From Marinicellulosiphila megalodicopiae (lineage in GTDB: Bacteria > Pseudomonadota > Gammaproteobacteria > Pseudomonadales > Natronospirillaceae): DNA of 64,000 nucleotides. A program made the position numbers and the translations under genes. Below the pieces are notes generated by a model that saw nothing but the letters and a program-made list of their open reading frames with translations, was not told the origin of the DNA and did no database searches. The stretch lies in assembly GCF_045862395.1 (NCBI RefSeq), contig NZ_AP023087.1:3596001-3660000 (forward strand), written 5' to 3'. Of this stretch, positions 17,599 through 24,614 are shown piece after piece (positions within the stretch are counted from its first letter, which is position 1; every line of letters begins with the position of its first letter).

Positions 17599-18345
17599 CT
17601 ATTGAGTTTTAGGCTTACTTTTTTTATGTAACAATTCTTTATAACTATTTTTAATTTTTTTATTTATAACAATATAATTACCCAACTCATCTATTATCTC
17701 TGGATACAAATACAAAGGTGAATTACCAGCAGACACTTTCGAGGGTATGGAAACTTTCTTTCTATTGACTTTAGTATAAAAAAAATTTCCATAAACTAAG
17801 TATTTTCGAGCAGAATGCATTTTTTCATCTAAAACCTTCTCCAACCACCCTCCTTTAATTATTGTATTTTTTACTGACCTAAGTTCAAAATCAAATAAAT
17901 CTAAGTCTGGATCAGATTTAAAGTTAATTTCATTTTCACTGTAATTATATAATTCAGCATTACAAAATCTTCTTATTTCCCAAACAGCTTTATCTAACTC
18001 TATTATTAATGGTTTATAAATAAACCAAGATTGCTCGTAATATCTATCTGAGGCCCCATTAGTTTCTAAACCTCTAATAAAGTTTAAAGTTATTTCTGAA
18101 AATTCAACATCAAACTTGCCACCAAACCTTTCAATTGATTCCAAAGCTGTATGTCCTGAATTTTTGTTAGGTATTCGACATAACAAAAGAATGCACTTTG
18201 AATATTTCTCCAAGCAATGTAAAGATGACCATAAAAACTGAGGAATCAAACCAGCATTATATGCCATTCGTGCATGGATATAATCTTTGTCAGCGGTTTC
18301 TCTAAACGCTCTCAATGCAAATGTATTAATTTTTTTATAATTCAT
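17599..18345 (-). CDS. HEPN-like domain protein
   Basis: In this 248-residue protein, residues 8-70 look like a HEPN four-helix bundle: FRETADKDYIHARMAYNAG, LIPQFLWSSLHCLEKYSKCILL and SGHTALESI match the common pattern of a helix, an (A/C)xEKxxK helix and a histidine after a loop. HEPN proteins are often RNases in toxin-antitoxin or defence modules, but the family R-x4-6-H active site is not clearly present, so nuclease activity is uncertain. The rest (about 100-248) is not recognised. No partner nucleotidyltransferase gene is beside it. It is very AT-rich, faces pnp, and borders the repeat-rich accessory region, which suggests acquisition by transfer. Confidence 0.5.
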   Translation of the reverse strand: MNYKKINTFALRAFRETADKDYIHARMAYNAGLIPQFLWSSLHCLEKYSKCILLLCRIPNKNSGHTALESIERFGGKFDVEFSEITLNFIRGLETNGASDRYYEQSWFIYKPLIIELDKAVWEIRRFCNAELYNYSENEINFKSDPDLDLFDFELRSVKNTIIKGGWLEKVLDEKMHSARKYLVYGNFFYTKVNRKKVSIPSKVSAGNSPLYLYPEIIDELGNYIVINKKIKNSYKELLHKKSKPKTQ

Positions 18346-18444
18346 TTTTTTACCACTTATAAACCGACTAACGGGATCCTACCTTACACTTAACATAGAC
18401 ACTAACGCTTTTTAGGATACCACGGTGATGTGAGGACAATTCAG

Positions 18445-18748
18445 AAGTAACATCCACTTTAAATTCAGAAGTAACATCCACTTTAGAATTTTGAGCTAAA
18501 GCTCAACCCTACGATTTTAATTTTAATTCTAGGGTCGGATCTAGAACCCACACTGAAAACACCCGAGATAGTCGTGAATACAGTCACGGTCAGGAGTACA
18601 GCAATCAGGAGTGACACCCACTTTTGAACAATTTATAGGAACCAGAAGTAGAACCAGAAGTGACATCCACTTTTCAGATTTTGTTATCACATACACAATG
18701 AAAGTAAAAGAAACCAGAATCAGGAGTGACACCCACTTTTGAACAATT
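18445..18748. repeat. Cluster of REP-like hairpins (AAGTG-ACAYC-CACTT family), left part
   Basis: At least five copies occur here: AAGTAACATCCACTT at 18445-18459 and 18469-18483, a GAGTGACACCCACTTTT form at about 18609, an AAGTGACATCCACTTTT form at about 18658, and another GAGTG form at about 18723. The arms AAGTG and CACTT are reverse complements around a 5-nt loop. Copies are often prefixed by ACCAGA or TCAGGA and followed by CAGATTTT or GAACAATTTA. The stretch from the HEPN start to 18860 otherwise contains no convincing gene. Confidence 0.75.
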
Positions 18749-18859
18749 TATTATATATCTAACGGGATCGCGCTTTCCATTTAACAAATATAACAGCAAT
18801 GAGTAAAAAGGGGGAAAATCAGTTATTTCACAATACTATTCATATAAGAAAAGTATCAT

Positions 18860-19443
18860 AAGACGAACCAGAAGTGACACCCACTTTTCAGATTTTGGTT
18901 TCATATACAGATTCACTCTACTCTGCCTTCCGACCATCGATTCTTACGCCCTCTTTTTAAGCTTTATAGCGTGCGAAACCGTGCTTCCCACACCTATTAC
19001 AATAAATAACAATCAAGCCCCCACCCGTTTTACATGGCTAGAGTTAACAAACACCACAAAACAAACCTCCGTACATTTTCCGTACAACCTGTATTCACTG
19101 CCAATTAAACCTATACTCCAATCTATACAGCACTAATCCGTACAAATTCAAAAGATAGGTGACACATGGCGACTGCACGCTTAGATATACGCTTAGATGA
19201 ACACATCAAAGCCAAAGCCGAGAAAGCCTCTGCGCTGCTAGGGCTAAAAAGTTTAACTGAGTACATTGTGAAAATAATGGACGAAGACGCAACAAACGTC
19301 ATCAGCGAGCATGATCAAATGACGCTTGAGGACAATCTGTTTGATCAATTTGCGCTTGCTTGTGAGAAATCAAACAAACCCAATAAAGCACTTTTAGATG
19401 CCGTTAAATTTACAGAACAAAGTGGCATTAAATGAGTTGGCAA
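18860..19443 (+). repeat. Direct duplication, copy 1 (584 bp; antitoxin with its leader)
   Basis: Bases 18860-19443 match 19562-20145 with an offset of exactly 702 bp. I count only four differences: 19075, 19084 and 19089 in the promoter-proximal region, and a silent change at 19192. The unit starts within a REP-like hairpin context, covers about 305 bp of leader and the complete antitoxin gene, and ends 8 bp after its stop codon. Confidence 0.95.
19166..19435 (+). CDS. DUF1778-type (TacA-like) antitoxin, orphan copy 1
   Basis: The 89-residue protein is identical to the second copy at 19868-20137. The N-terminus ATARLDIRLDEHIKAKAEKA is the ribbon-helix-helix DNA-binding domain of DUF1778 antitoxins, and the C-terminal half is the toxin-neutralising tail. 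No toxin gene follows: after the stop the sequence runs straight into REP-like hairpins. It has a full leader and the same GATAGGTGACAC context before its ATG, so it may be expressed and act as an extra source of antitoxin or as a repressor. It is probably left over from a tandem duplication. Confidence 0.88.
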   Translation: MATARLDIRLDEHIKAKAEKASALLGLKSLTEYIVKIMDEDATNVISEHDQMTLEDNLFDQFALACEKSNKPNKALLDAVKFTEQSGIK

Positions 19444-19562
19444 ACCAGAAGTGACACCCACTTTTGAAAAACCAGAAGTGACCAACCAGAAGTGACACCC
19501 ACTTTTGACACAATTCATTACAATTCTAATCGTGAAAAATAGCCAATATCATCTACATTTAA
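19444..19562 (+). repeat. REP-like hairpins and copied RAYT leader (79 bp)
   Basis: Bases 19444-19483 hold a REP-like hairpin and a fragment. Bases 19484-19562 match 20960-21038, the leader just upstream of the RAYT gene, with two mismatches in 79 bp. Its presence between the two antitoxin copies shows that the duplicated unit originally reached from the antitoxin leader to the RAYT leader. Confidence 0.85.
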
Positions 19563-19764
19563 AGACGAACCAGAAGTGACACCCACTTTTCAGATTTTGG
19601 TTTCATATACAGATTCACTCTACTCTGCCTTCCGACCATCGATTCTTACGCCCTCTTTTTAAGCTTTATAGCGTGCGAAACCGTGCTTCCCACACCTATT
19701 ACAATAAATAACAATCAAGCCCCCACCCGTTTTACATGGCTAGAGTTAACAAACACCACAAAAC

Positions 19765-19850
19765 AAACCTCCGTACCTTTTCCGTGCAACTTGTATTCAC
19801 TGCCAATTAAACCTATACTCCAATCTATACAGCACTAATCCGTACAAATT
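19765..19850 (+). promoter_or_regulatory. Antitoxin promoter/operator region with CCGTAC repeats
   Basis: The leader has CCGTAC-like words at about 19771 (CCGTAC), 19782 (CCGTGC) and 19840 (CCGTAC), with counterparts at about 19069, 19080 and 19138 in copy 1, where all three are CCGTAC. Ribbon-helix-helix antitoxins usually bind repeated short operators in this position. The three leader differences between the copies cluster here. Operator function is inferred. Confidence 0.35.
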
Positions 19851-19867
19851 CAAAAGATAGGTGACAC

Positions 19868-20137
19868 ATGGCGACTGCACGCTTAGATATACGTTTAGAT
19901 GAACACATCAAAGCCAAAGCCGAGAAAGCCTCTGCGCTGCTAGGGCTAAAAAGTTTAACTGAGTACATTGTGAAAATAATGGACGAAGACGCAACAAACG
20001 TCATCAGCGAGCATGATCAAATGACGCTTGAGGACAATCTGTTTGATCAATTTGCGCTTGCTTGTGAGAAATCAAACAAACCCAATAAAGCACTTTTAGA
20101 TGCCGTTAAATTTACAGAACAAAGTGGCATTAAATGA
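19868..20137 (+). CDS. DUF1778-type (TacA-like) antitoxin, copy 2, with toxin
   Basis: This 89-residue ribbon-helix-helix antitoxin is identical in protein sequence to copy 1. It overlaps the downstream GNAT toxin gene by 4 bp (ATGA), the standard coupling of DUF1778-GNAT type II modules. The antitoxin neutralises the toxin by wrapping its C-terminal tail around the acetyltransferase, and with the toxin it represses the shared promoter. This copy is probably the functional operon. Confidence 0.92.
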   Translation: MATARLDIRLDEHIKAKAEKASALLGLKSLTEYIVKIMDEDATNVISEHDQMTLEDNLFDQFALACEKSNKPNKALLDAVKFTEQSGIK

Positions 20138-20664
20138 GTTGGCAATCTGAATTTGAAGAATTAGACAAAACAAAACACGATAGAGAATCGTTTGATTGTT
20201 CAGAAAAAGAATTAAACGATTTTATTAAAACAAAAGCCGCCAAACACAAACAAGCAGGCATCAGCCGAACAATGGTTTTACCTGCAACGCTGCCTTTATT
20301 AAATAACAAACACCCAATATGTTGTTTTTATACAGTGTCTCCAACGTCTATTGGCAGAAAAACATTACCTGAAAAACTTTCAAAAAAATTACCTCATTAT
20401 CCCATTCCTGTATTTTTACTGGCGCAATTAGCTGTAAATAAAAACTTTCAAAAACAAGGGTTAGGCAAAATCAGTTTAATTAATGCACTTAAGTATTTAT
20501 GGAACGTAAATACTCACATGCCTGCTTATGCAGTAATTGTTGACTGTTTAACAGATGATGCACAAACGTTTTACGCGAAATATGGGTTTGAGGTTTTATG
20601 TGAACATAATGGCCGAATTCGAATGTTTTTGCCTATGAAGACGATTGAATTATTATTTGAATGA
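20134..20664 (+). CDS. GNAT-family (TacT-like) toxin
   Basis: In the TacT/AtaT class, toxins of this type acetylate the amino acid on charged tRNA and stop translation. The 176-residue protein has the class hallmarks: the N-terminal FDCSEKELNDFIKTKAAKH motif, GISRTMV, FYTVSP, the acetyl-CoA-binding segment LAVNKNFQKQGLGKISLINAL (Q-x-x-G-L-G) and a late tyrosine in FYAKYGFEVL that is usually catalytic. It appears intact. A strong terminator follows 30 bp later. Confidence 0.92.
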   Translation: MSWQSEFEELDKTKHDRESFDCSEKELNDFIKTKAAKHKQAGISRTMVLPATLPLLNNKHPICCFYTVSPTSIGRKTLPEKLSKKLPHYPIPVFLLAQLAVNKNFQKQGLGKISLINALKYLWNVNTHMPAYAVIVDCLTDDAQTFYAKYGFEVLCEHNGRIRMFLPMKTIELLFE

Positions 20665-20694
20665 TGTTGTTTTGAATGGCATATTTAATAATTG

Positions 20695-20724
20695 AAAAGC
20701 CGAATATTCCTATTCGGCTTTTTT
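20695..20724 (+). terminator. Terminator of the toxin-antitoxin operon
   Basis: AAAAGCCGAATA and TATTCGGCTTTT form a 12-bp stem around TTCC, with a T tail. Its symmetry makes it potentially bidirectional. Confidence 0.88.
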
Positions 20725-20751
20725 GGATTGGCACGACCAACGCGGTCGCGT

Positions 20752-20789
20752 CTTACATTTGACATTGACACATACAAACTGGCTAGTTT
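20752..20789. repeat. Second short repeat family (AAACT-NNNN-AGTTT), copy 1
   Basis: CATTGACACATACAAACTGGCTAG recurs around 23011-23034, and a degenerate version lies at 25606-25636. The core AAACT-GGCT-AGTTT (20776-20789) is a 5-bp palindrome. The copies punctuate the accessory region independently of the AAGTG/CACTT family. Confidence 0.6.
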
Positions 20790-20830
20790 TACTTTAAAAA
20801 TAACATTAAAAGTGAAACGTTAAAAGAAAC

Positions 20831-20912
20831 GTTAAAAGTGACACCCACTTTTAAAAAATTGATAATCTAAAATTTAAAAAAACGCGGCGCATAAGCGTCT
20901 TTAAAATCTAAA
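20831..20912 (+). repeat. 82-bp direct repeat, left copy (REP hairpin plus tail)
   Basis: Bases 20831-20912 match 22619-22700 with one mismatch. Each copy starts with the best hairpin of the REP-like family (TTAAAAGTG and CACTTTTAA arms, 9 bp) followed by an AT-rich tail with AACGCGG and AAGCGTCTTT. The two copies bracket the RAYT and pRiA4b-like genes. Confidence 0.85.
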
Positions 20913-20959
20913 ATGTCACAATCAAACAAAATCAATCAAACCAGATCAACTATCACAGT

Positions 20960-21038
20960 AACCAGAAGTGACACCCACTTTTGACACAATTCATTACAAT
21001 TCTAATCGTGAAAAATAGACAAAATCATCTACATTTAA
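20960..21038 (+). repeat. RAYT leader with REP-like hairpin (original of 19484-19562)
   Basis: A 79-bp stretch ends 29 bp before the RAYT start codon and contains an ACCAGAAGTGACACCCACTT hairpin. Having the hairpin at the head of the transposase gene links the hairpin family to this RAYT. Confidence 0.8.
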
Positions 21039-21067
21039 GTAAACCACTCAATTATAAGAATTCGATT

Positions 21068-22060
21068 ATGGCTGTTAAACGCTCCGCTCAAATAGATCTA
21101 TCCTTAACCACAAAATTCCATTGTTGTACACGCGCGGTCAGAAAAGCATTCATCCTTGATGATCAGTCAAAATCTGACCCAAACAAGATTGATCGTAGAC
21201 AATGGATTGAGGATCGTATTCTTTTTTTAACCACTGTGTTTGCCATTGATGTTTGTGCTTATGCTGTAATGAGCAATCATTACCATGTCATTCTTGATGT
21301 GCATAAAAGCATTTCAGCGAAATGGTCTCCATTGGAGGTAATTACTCGCTGGCATATGATTTACAAAGGCACTGAATTATCTAGGTCTTATGTAAAAGGA
21401 AACAATTTAACTGAAATTGAATCTGAGTTAGTCTTAGAATTTGCAGAAAACTGCCGTAAAAAATTACATGATATCAGTTGGTTTATGCGAAATATTAACG
21501 AGCCCTTGGCGCGTATTGCTAACAAAGAAGACGACTGTAAAGGTCGTTTTTGGGAGTCTCGTTTTAAGTCACAAGCGTTATTAGATGAGCAAGCATTATT
21601 AACGTGCATGGCATACGTGGACTTAAACCCTATTCGTGCAAATATGAGTAAGACCATTCAAAAATCAGAATTTACGTCTATTAAAAAACGTTATGAAAAA
21701 GCAAAACAAGCCAAAAATATTAATAATGTAAACACGCAACCTAAAGAGTTATCAAAATTAACTGGGAATTATTCTACAACCAAAAAAAATGACATTCCGA
21801 TTAAAGTGAGTTCTTATATTGAATTAGTAGAATGGACAGGAAAACAATTACGAGACAATAAATCCTCGATCAATAAAAACACACCGTCAGTGCTATCAGA
21901 GTTTAATATTGACCCCAATGAATTTTTATATAGTGCACAAAATTATGGCAGTCAATTTCATAGGATGGTTGGCTCTATTAAAAGTATTTGTAATGCAATG
22001 AAACATTGTGACATCAATAAAACTGCAGGCATGAAAAAAGCGAAGTCGTTATTTGGATAA
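21068..22060 (+). CDS. REP-associated tyrosine transposase (RAYT, Y1_Tnp superfamily)
   Basis: The 330-residue protein starts at the ATG at 21068, because homologues begin with a short basic stretch followed by FHCCTRAVRKAFI; the longer in-frame extension is leader repeat sequence. The HUH motif is at H71-x-H73 (SNHYHVIL). The catalytic tyrosine is probably in the AYVDLNPIRA helix, and GRFWESRFKSQALL is typical of this group. RAYTs are single-copy relatives of IS200/IS605 transposases thought to mobilise REP hairpins. The AAGTG/CACTT hairpins crowd around this gene and one sits in its leader. It is related to the gene at 52576-53562. It looks intact. Confidence 0.9.
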   Translation: MAVKRSAQIDLSLTTKFHCCTRAVRKAFILDDQSKSDPNKIDRRQWIEDRILFLTTVFAIDVCAYAVMSNHYHVILDVHKSISAKWSPLEVITRWHMIYKGTELSRSYVKGNNLTEIESELVLEFAENCRKKLHDISWFMRNINEPLARIANKEDDCKGRFWESRFKSQALLDEQALLTCMAYVDLNPIRANMSKTIQKSEFTSIKKRYEKAKQAKNINNVNTQPKELSKLTGNYSTTKKNDIPIKVSSYIELVEWTGKQLRDNKSSINKNTPSVLSEFNIDPNEFLYSAQNYGSQFHRMVGSIKSICNAMKHCDINKTAGMKKAKSLFG

Positions 22061-22170
22061 TACAAATCAAAACTACCAATTAAAAAACTCACCAAACTCG
22101 TTATTTATTATTGAAATTGATATAATCCTTTCATTTATTCCATCAATTTATATCATTTTTTAGGTCTAAC

Positions 22171-22593
22171 ATGATTCAAACTTTAAACATCCAATTAATC
22201 CACGGTATATATGCTGAAGACTCTTGGGAAATAACGATAGAAGTACCAGAAAATTATAAATTAATTGACTTAAGTAGTATTATTTTGGATTCAATTGAAT
22301 TTGACGATGATCATTTATTTGAATTCTATATTTCAAAGCTACCAAGATCTAAAATGAGAGAACGATTTGAATGTGATGAAGAAGAAATCACTAAAATATC
22401 CATTGGTGAAATTGCCGAAAAGTTAACAGGGAAGTCATTATTTTATTTATTTGATTATGGGGATAGCTGGCTTTTCAAAATAAACAAAACACGTAAAAAA
22501 TTATTCACGCCAATAAAAAACATTCAATATCCACAAATCATTAAACAAGTAGGTACCAAACCAGAGCAATACCCAGATTATGATGAATATTAA
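22171..22593 (+). CDS. Plasmid pRiA4b ORF-3-like protein
   Basis: The 140-residue acidic protein shows features of the pRiA4b ORF-3-like family: an N-terminal beta-rich part (LIHGIYAEDSWEITIEV), FEFYIS, and FDYGDSWLFKI near residue 95, which matches the family's conserved YDFGD-x-W core. A tail with PEQYPDY follows. The family is common on plasmids and in mobile elements and has no firm function. It lies 110 bp after the RAYT gene, and both are enclosed by the 82-bp direct repeats, so it may be a passenger gene. Confidence 0.7.
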   Translation: MIQTLNIQLIHGIYAEDSWEITIEVPENYKLIDLSSIILDSIEFDDDHLFEFYISKLPRSKMRERFECDEEEITKISIGEIAEKLTGKSLFYLFDYGDSWLFKINKTRKKLFTPIKNIQYPQIIKQVGTKPEQYPDYDEY

Positions 22594-22618
22594 CATCAAA
22601 AGAAACGTTAAAAGTGAC

Positions 22619-22700
22619 GTTAAAAGTGACACCCACTTTTAAAAAATTGATAATCTAAAATTTAAAAAAACGCGGTGCATAAGCGTCTTTAAAATCTAAA
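22619..22700 (+). repeat. 82-bp direct repeat, right copy
   Basis: This is the partner of 20831-20912 (one mismatch). It is preceded by an extra GTTAAAAGTGAC-like unit, so the hairpin's left arm is partly duplicated. Confidence 0.85.
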
Positions 22701-22835
22701 GTCAGAAGTGACATCCACTTTTCAGATTTCAAAGTCAGAAGTGACATCCACTTTTCAGATTTCAAAGTCAGAAGTGACATCCACTTTTCAGATTTCCACT
22801 TTTCAGATTTAGAAGTGACATCCACTTTTCAGATT
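22701..22835. repeat. Tandem array of REP-like hairpins
   Basis: Three complete tandem units of 30 bp (GTCAGAAGTGACATCCACTT followed by TTCAGATTTCAAA) and further partial units run head to tail. The hairpin core is AAGTG-ACATC-CACTT. This is the densest cluster in the window. Confidence 0.85.
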
Positions 22836-22920
22836 TTAGTTTCACATACCGATTTACTCTGCTTCCCACTACCCTTCTTCACCCCCCTTTCTTTTAAACA
22901 ACTAGGGGTATCCACTTTAA

Positions 22921-23037
22921 CAAAGTCAGAAGTAACAGCCACTTTTGATCACAGCCACTTTTGATCACAGCCACTTTTGATCATCAGTGGGTCGAGAGTC
23001 TTACCTTTGTCATTGACACATACAAACTGGCTAGCTT
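22921..23037. repeat. Degenerate REP-like units and second copy of the AAACT/AGTTT family
   Basis: One AGAAGTAACAGCCACTTTT unit is followed by three CAGCCACTTTTGATCA repeats of 16 bp up to about 22985. At 23011-23037 lies CATTGACACATACAAACTGG, copy 2 of the second repeat family. I see no gene from 22701 to 23162. Confidence 0.65.
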
Positions 23038-23162
23038 CAATGACAACCAATAAGGGACATCACTTAAATAAATCTAAGTAGGGGGAATTTTGACTATTGA
23101 TCTCTGGATCCCCTTCTATTTTATTTTTAAAATTTAACTTAACCACCCCCTTTATTTAAAAC

Positions 23163-23452
23163 CTCTGAATTAGAAAGATTTTTTCAGCGAGTCATTTAGG
23201 CACAAAGTGCACGGCGATCGTCGAAGCGAAATGACGAGTCCTTTTCGAGACGATCACAGTTTTTTTTACTCCTCGGCTATTTGTTCCCGACATAGCTCTA
23301 ACACCTAAATCCATTTAGGCGTGCAAAGTTCTAATTTGATACATCCCTGTATCGATTCGTTACGCTTTTTCAAAATAACCAGTTATTCTGTCAAAAGCAT
23401 GCCTCGATTAGTAAAATTTCTGAAAGCTTGAATTTATCTTTCTAAATCAGAG
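23163..23452. mobile_element. MITE-like element with 17-bp terminal inverted repeats
   Basis: CTCTGAATTAGAAAGAT at 23163-23179 is matched by the reverse complement of 23436-23452 with one mismatch. The 290-bp interval encodes no plausible protein and contains an inner GTCATTTAGGCAC / CATTTAGGCGTGC motif. Size, terminal repeats and lack of coding capacity suit a non-autonomous miniature element. I could not see a clear target-site duplication. Confidence 0.55.
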
Positions 23453-23562
23453 ATTCCTTAAGTCGGTTAAACAAATCATCCCACTTATTTACCTGATTTT
23501 AATATAATTTATAATTGTTAAAAAAACATTATGCCGATCTTATTAATCATAAAAATGAAGCA

Positions 23563-23586
23563 GCTACGGTGGATGAACACCATAGC
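23563..23586 (-). terminator. Probable terminator of the MBL-fold hydrolase gene
   Basis: GCTACGGTG and CACCATAGC pair (one G-U on the RNA) around a 6-nt loop. On the minus strand the hairpin lies 25 bp after the stop and a short T-rich stretch follows. Confidence 0.5.
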
Positions 23587-23610
23587 CGTTTCAAAATTGC
23601 TTACCTACCT

Positions 23611-24504
23611 TTACTCGTAGAAATTAGGTGAAAGTGTTAGTTTTTCAAATTGTTTTTTATCATGTTGAATCCACAGTTCACTGTTCGTTAAATCAAGAAT
23701 TCTGTCAATCTTTGCAAAAGAAGAAATAGTTGCCTTCTTGTCATTCCATGATGGAATACCATATTGTTCCCGATTCGATTCAAAATGATATAAATCACCC
23801 GATAAGACTATAGGTCCATGTTTGGGTAAATCTATAAATAACGATTGATGACCAGCGCTATGCCCCGGGGTTGAAATAATAACCACAGAGCCGTCATCAA
23901 ATACATCAAAGTCTCCTGTTAACTCAGTAATATTGAGTGACTGAGTGGATTGATAATCCAAAGGTGCATAACCATATTTTTTAGCGTAAGCACTATTAGC
24001 AATTGCAAACTCTTGCGCTTGAATTAACCAATTAGCTTGTGAAAATAATAATGCATTACCCGTATGATCAAGATGCATATGTGAAAAAGCGAGGTAGTTA
24101 ATATTTTTTGGCTCAATATTAATTTCTTTCAATTGCTCAGTTAATGTTTTGGTAACTGAAAAATTAAAAGCCCCGCCAGAAACATCAATACCATTTGGCT
24201 GCGTTATAATAGCTTCAGAAACACCCGTATCCCATAAAAGCGTGCCTTTTTGATGCTGTATTAAAAAACATGGATTAGCCAAATGCCCTACTGTGCCTTT
24301 TTTAATAGATGAATTAAATACCGACATATCTTGCGATTTAACTTGACCACAATCTAAAACATAGACCTTTAAAGGGGTTTTTCCTGTGGACTGAATGGTT
24401 AACTCTGATTGAGCTCCCTGACTATTCGAGATAAATGACATACCTCCAATTAGTATTAATGACAATTTTATAAATAGTGAATGATGCAATAAACGTGATT
24501 TCAT
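23611..24504 (-). CDS. Exported metallo-beta-lactamase-fold hydrolase (N-acyl-homoserine lactonase-like)
   Basis: The 297-residue protein has an N-terminal signal peptide (about residues 1-31, hydrophobic core FIKLSLILIGGMSFI). The metal-binding motif is complete: H142-M-H144-L-D146-H147, a later histidine in STPGHSAGHQS and the bridging aspartate in LSGDLYHF. WDTGV near residue 91 and the overall length suit the AttM/AiiA-type lactonase branch. Quorum-signal degradation is possible, but export to the periplasm is unusual for that group and many relatives have other ester or lactone substrates. A LysR gene diverges 110 bp away and probably controls it. Confidence 0.75.
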   Translation of the reverse strand: MKSRLLHHSLFIKLSLILIGGMSFISNSQGAQSELTIQSTGKTPLKVYVLDCGQVKSQDMSVFNSSIKKGTVGHLANPCFLIQHQKGTLLWDTGVSEAIITQPNGIDVSGGAFNFSVTKTLTEQLKEINIEPKNINYLAFSHMHLDHTGNALLFSQANWLIQAQEFAIANSAYAKKYGYAPLDYQSTQSLNITELTGDFDVFDDGSVVIISTPGHSAGHQSLFIDLPKHGPIVLSGDLYHFESNREQYGIPSWNDKKATISSFAKIDRILDLTNSELWIQHDKKQFEKLTLSPNFYE

Positions 24505-24614
24505 GAGATAGCCCTTTGCTACGATTTAAGAAGCAGCCATGCTATCATCCCATTTATGTCAAATAAGCAGTCTTTACTGGGATAGAACATCCCATAGATG
24601 GGATCAAATACATT

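Larger units (their letters stand above)
19562..20145 (+). repeat. Direct duplication, copy 2 (584 bp; antitoxin with its leader)
   Basis: This is the partner of 18860-19443. Sequence identity stops 6 bp inside the toxin coding region (after GAGTTGGCAA), so copy 1 keeps the toxin's start codon and first few bases but nothing more. Confidence 0.95.

Noticed and set aside
18541..18732. 63-codon minus-strand frame with cysteine-rich tail
   Set aside because: It is built largely from the REP-like hairpins and their spacers, has no ribosome site and no protein-like conservation pattern.
19166..19435. First antitoxin copy considered as an assembly error
   Set aside because: It differs from copy 2 at four bases and has distinct flanking sequence at its right end, so simple duplicate assembly is unlikely. 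Long reads would settle it.
18445..22985. Regularly repeated units considered as a CRISPR array
   Set aside because: Units are short hairpins with irregular spacing and repeated rather than unique spacers, and no cas genes are present. They fit REP-like repeats.
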